Shown here: positions 62,128 to 64,000 of the stretch, piece after piece
Numbering within the stretch: position 1 is the first letter of the stretch
How the letters are laid out: each line of letters starts with the position of its first letter
Source of the DNA: G963667675 sp965249215
Lineage (GTDB): Bacteria; Chloroflexota; Dehalococcoidia; Lucifugimonadales; UBA3495
Reading direction: 5' to 3'
Assembly: GCA_965249215.1 (NCBI GenBank)
Contig: CBDFLN010000002.1
Location: forward strand, 1,674,001 to 1,738,000
Length of the DNA stretch: 64,000 nt
The notes under the pieces: generated by a model
Database searches by the model: none
What the model saw: only the letters and a program-made list of their open reading frames with translations
What the model was told of the DNA's origin: nothing
Translations under genes and position numbers: made by a program

Positions 62128-63125
62128 TGGCCGTCCCTGCGGCCCAGCTCAGTGGGGACCGGCACCTGGGCCACCGCCTCATCGACCACCGACTCCGGTC
62201 TCATCCCTTGGAGAGTCGCCTCGATGTTCAGAATGATCCGGTGAGACAGCGCATCCGGCGCGGCCATCTTCACGTCATCTGGAATCACAAAGTCTCGGCC
62301 ATGTATCAATGCCATGCTGCGGGCCACCTTGAGCAGGGCAAGGCCTCCCCGGGGACTCACACCGAGGGACACGTGGGGATGCTCCCGGGTTAGCCGTACG
62401 ATCTGGGTGATGTAGTCAATCATCACCTGGTCCACGTACACGTTGGTTTCCACGCTTCGCTGCAACGCTACGAAGCTTTCAGCGTCAAGCACGGGCTCCA
62501 CGTCCGCGGAGGGGTCGTCTCTCTGCCACTGGATGCGTCTTTGCAGGATGCTGCTCTCCTGCTCCTGATTGGTGGGGTATCCCGTTCCCAGCCGGAACAG
62601 GAACCTGTCCAACTGCGCCTCGGGCAGGGGATAGGTGCCCTCCTGCTCGATGGGGTTCTGGGTGGCAATTACCAGGAAAGGAGGCTTCAGGCCCAGGGTA
62701 TCTCCATCGATGGTGACCTGACGTTCCTCCATAGCCTCCAGCAACGCGGCCTGGGTCTTGGGGGGCGCCCGGTTGATCTCGTCGGCCAGGAGCACGTTGG
62801 TAAACAAGGGTCCCTTGATTAGCTCAAACGCTCCGGTGTTCTGCCGCCATACTTTCGCCCCCAGGATGTCTGCGGGCAGCAGGTCTGGAGTAAACTGCAC
62901 CCTTTTTGTCTCACTTCCGATAACCTTGGTGAAAACCTTGGCGAGGAGGGTTTTCCCCAGACCAGGGTAGTCCTCGAACAGGACGTGGCCGTTGGCCAGG
63001 GCTGCCGCCAACAACTTCCGCAACAGGACCCGATTACCGACGAATATCTCCGACACCCTGTCTATGATGCTTTCGCAGACGGGTCCGGCCTGTTCCACTT
63101 CAATTTGACTGCTGCTCTTTTCCAT
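62124..63125 (-). CDS. MoxR-family AAA ATPase
   Basis: 333 residues. Walker A in EDYPGLGKTLLAKVFTKVIG (about residue 55), Walker B in NVLLADEINRAPPKTQAALL, sensor 1 in VIATQNPIEQEGTYPLPEAQ, sensor 2 region GVSPRGGLALLKVARSMALI. This is a chaperone-like ATPase, acting on the DUF58 partner or an envelope protein. Start codon at 63125, and the next gene upstream ends 15 bases away, so all four genes form one operon. Confidence 0.94.
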   Translation of the reverse strand: MEKSSSQIEVEQAGPVCESIIDRVSEIFVGNRVLLRKLLAAALANGHVLFEDYPGLGKTLLAKVFTKVIGSETKRVQFTPDLLPADILGAKVWRQNTGAFELIKGPLFTNVLLADEINRAPPKTQAALLEAMEERQVTIDGDTLGLKPPFLVIATQNPIEQEGTYPLPEAQLDRFLFRLGTGYPTNQEQESSILQRRIQWQRDDPSADVEPVLDAESFVALQRSVETNVYVDQVMIDYITQIVRLTREHPHVSLGVSPRGGLALLKVARSMALIHGRDFVIPDDVKMAAPDALSHRIILNIEATLQGMRPESVVDEAVAQVPVPTELGRRDGQ

Positions 63126-63140
63126 TTCGTCTCTCCGACA

Positions 63141-64000
63141 CTAGTCTCCCGGCAGTATGCGCAGCCGCGGCGCTCCTGCCGGAGTTATGCTGCTGCGTTG
63201 GTCGTCACCGGCCCTCACTTCCCACAACGCGCCTTCCTGCGCAAGCACCTCTATGGCCGTTCCTCCCCCGATGTGGGCGCCGGAGTGGCGCCCGGAACGG
63301 TCTTGGACCGGGGCAGGAGCGGCCAGGACGGCCAGAGGCAACTCGCCGGCCGTCCCGTTCCCATAGAGATGAGCCACGGCTGCCTCAACTATCCGTGACC
63401 TGCGCCATTTCAGCCTATGTTCGTTGGATTCGTTATAGGCAAATAGAGAGAGGGGGCCCCGCCGGGTGCTATGCGCCATTGTCAGCAACGGAAACCACAG
63501 TCCCACCGCCAGGTCCAGGGGTGTGCCCCGTTGCCAGTAGGCCGCAACAAAGGTAACCGCCGTGACCTCCGGACTGGCCCCGGTCTCCACGAAGCGCCTG
63601 TCCACTGCCATAATCGTCTCTTTGTCAATTACCGGAAGAGGCTCGGGTTCCTGCGCCAGGGCAGCATCCAGGCGGCTTATACTCTCCGCCAACGCGGAGG
63701 CTCTTCTTCGCTCCGCCCTTGCCCGCCGTCCAGGCCATGGGTCCCACCCGGCTGAGGATTCAAAGTCGCGCCTGAGCGGCTCGAAAACCTCCGGCACCAC
63801 CTGAATCGGCGTCCCGTTTCTGAGCAGCAACCCAAGCATGTATTTCCAGAGGTGGGCCCACCTACCGGTCTCGACATAGCGGGTCTGCAGGTCTAACAGC
63901 CCCTCGAGGCGCGGGTCTTGCCTGTCTTCCACCGTTTGCACGTGGCGGGACCAGTCCAACCATTCCGCCGGAGGGGCCCCTTCGGGCGCTACCTGCTCCT
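63141..64000 (-). CDS. Unknown protein of the MoxR/DUF58 operon (partial)
   Basis: The frame is open to the window edge (APPAEWLDWSRHVQTVEDRQ just after the edge), so at least 286 residues and its start lies beyond. Pieces: RAHLWKYMLG-like WAHLWKYMLGLLLRNGTPIQ, VDRRFVETGASPEVTAVTFV and a final beta-rich module (GHIGGGTAIEVLAQEGALWE-like) that could be an SH3-like fold. No family recognised. First gene visible of the operon and 15 bases before MoxR. Confidence 0.7.
   Translation of the reverse strand, partial: EQVAPEGAPPAEWLDWSRHVQTVEDRQDPRLEGLLDLQTRYVETGRWAHLWKYMLGLLLRNGTPIQVVPEVFEPLRRDFESSAGWDPWPGRRARAERRRASALAESISRLDAALAQEPEPLPVIDKETIMAVDRRFVETGASPEVTAVTFVAAYWQRGTPLDLAVGLWFPLLTMAHSTRRGPLSLFAYNESNEHRLKWRRSRIVEAAVAHLYGNGTAGELPLAVLAAPAPVQDRSGRHSGAHIGGGTAIEVLAQEGALWEVRAGDDQRSSITPAGAPRLRILPGD

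Noticed and set aside
1..64000. tRNA or rRNA genes
   Set aside because: By eye no T-loop with a matching acceptor stem and no rRNA motif was found; a covariance search would be more sensitive.

Overview
The window is a G+C-rich bacterial chromosome segment. The gene content suggests a Chloroflexota (SAR202/Dehalococcoidia-like) genome: many paralogous luciferase-like flavin monooxygenases, aldo/keto reductases, SDRs, amidohydrolases and MFS exporters, sulfopyruvate-decarboxylase-like pairs, and short dispersed palindromes of the kind common in that group. This placement is inferred; there is no rRNA or other taxonomic marker, and no tRNA was recognised. Several promoters fit the sigma-70 form (TTGACN, 17 bases, TAWAAT) and most genes have AGGAGG-type ribosome binding sites.

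Layout. 1-1.7 kb: a Cache-domain lipoprotein gene split by a dead IS630 element. 2-7 kb: amidohydrolase, msrA, a 25-base tandem repeat, two tandem luciferase-like oxidoreductases and a TIGR03086-like protein. 7.1-11.3 kb: three MFS exporters in tandem with an exact 1,419-base period, each preceded by the same promoter-like block and a 24-codon reading frame whose stop overlaps the MFS start. 11.3-12.9 kb: a HigB/HigA-type toxin-antitoxin pair (toxin with an amber codon) and small genes. 13-19.5 kb: two sulfopyruvate-decarboxylase-like subunits, then an NHL/DUF1501/DUF1800 operon and an aldo/keto reductase on the minus strand. 19.7-22.7 kb: a 44-residue peptide, an S9 peptidase and a DM13 protein. 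22.9-28.8 kb: three MFS genes, one split by an IS1182-type element. 29-36.6 kb: an AhpD-like protein, a Phd/PIN pair, a YdiJ-like FAD/Fe-S oxidoreductase, a class III aminotransferase and a HigB plus XRE-ImmA pair. 36.8-39.7 kb: uvrA.

40-50 kb is the mobile region: two tandem tyrosine recombinases with duplicated promoters and palindromic operators, a second and intact IS1182 copy inside the end of the second recombinase, a frameshifted nuclease-like gene, an MFS gene, an intact IS1380 element with a TTTAG duplication, and an aldo/keto reductase with a nonsense codon. 50-60 kb returns to catabolic-type paralogs (aldo/keto reductases, amidohydrolase, flavin monooxygenase, two SDRs), with a DUF3574 lipoprotein and a sodium:solute symporter broken by an amber codon and carrying a G12 tract. 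60-64 kb is a MoxR/DUF58 operon running off the window.

Three themes recur. First, tandem duplication with divergence (exporters, flavin monooxygenases, SDRs, recombinases). Second, insertions whose empty sites can be rebuilt to the base. Third, reading-frame interruptions (three nonsense codons, several frameshifts), two of which sit at classic -1 slippery sequences. The least explained system is the exporter triplication with its conserved, probably leaderless and translationally coupled 24-codon frame.
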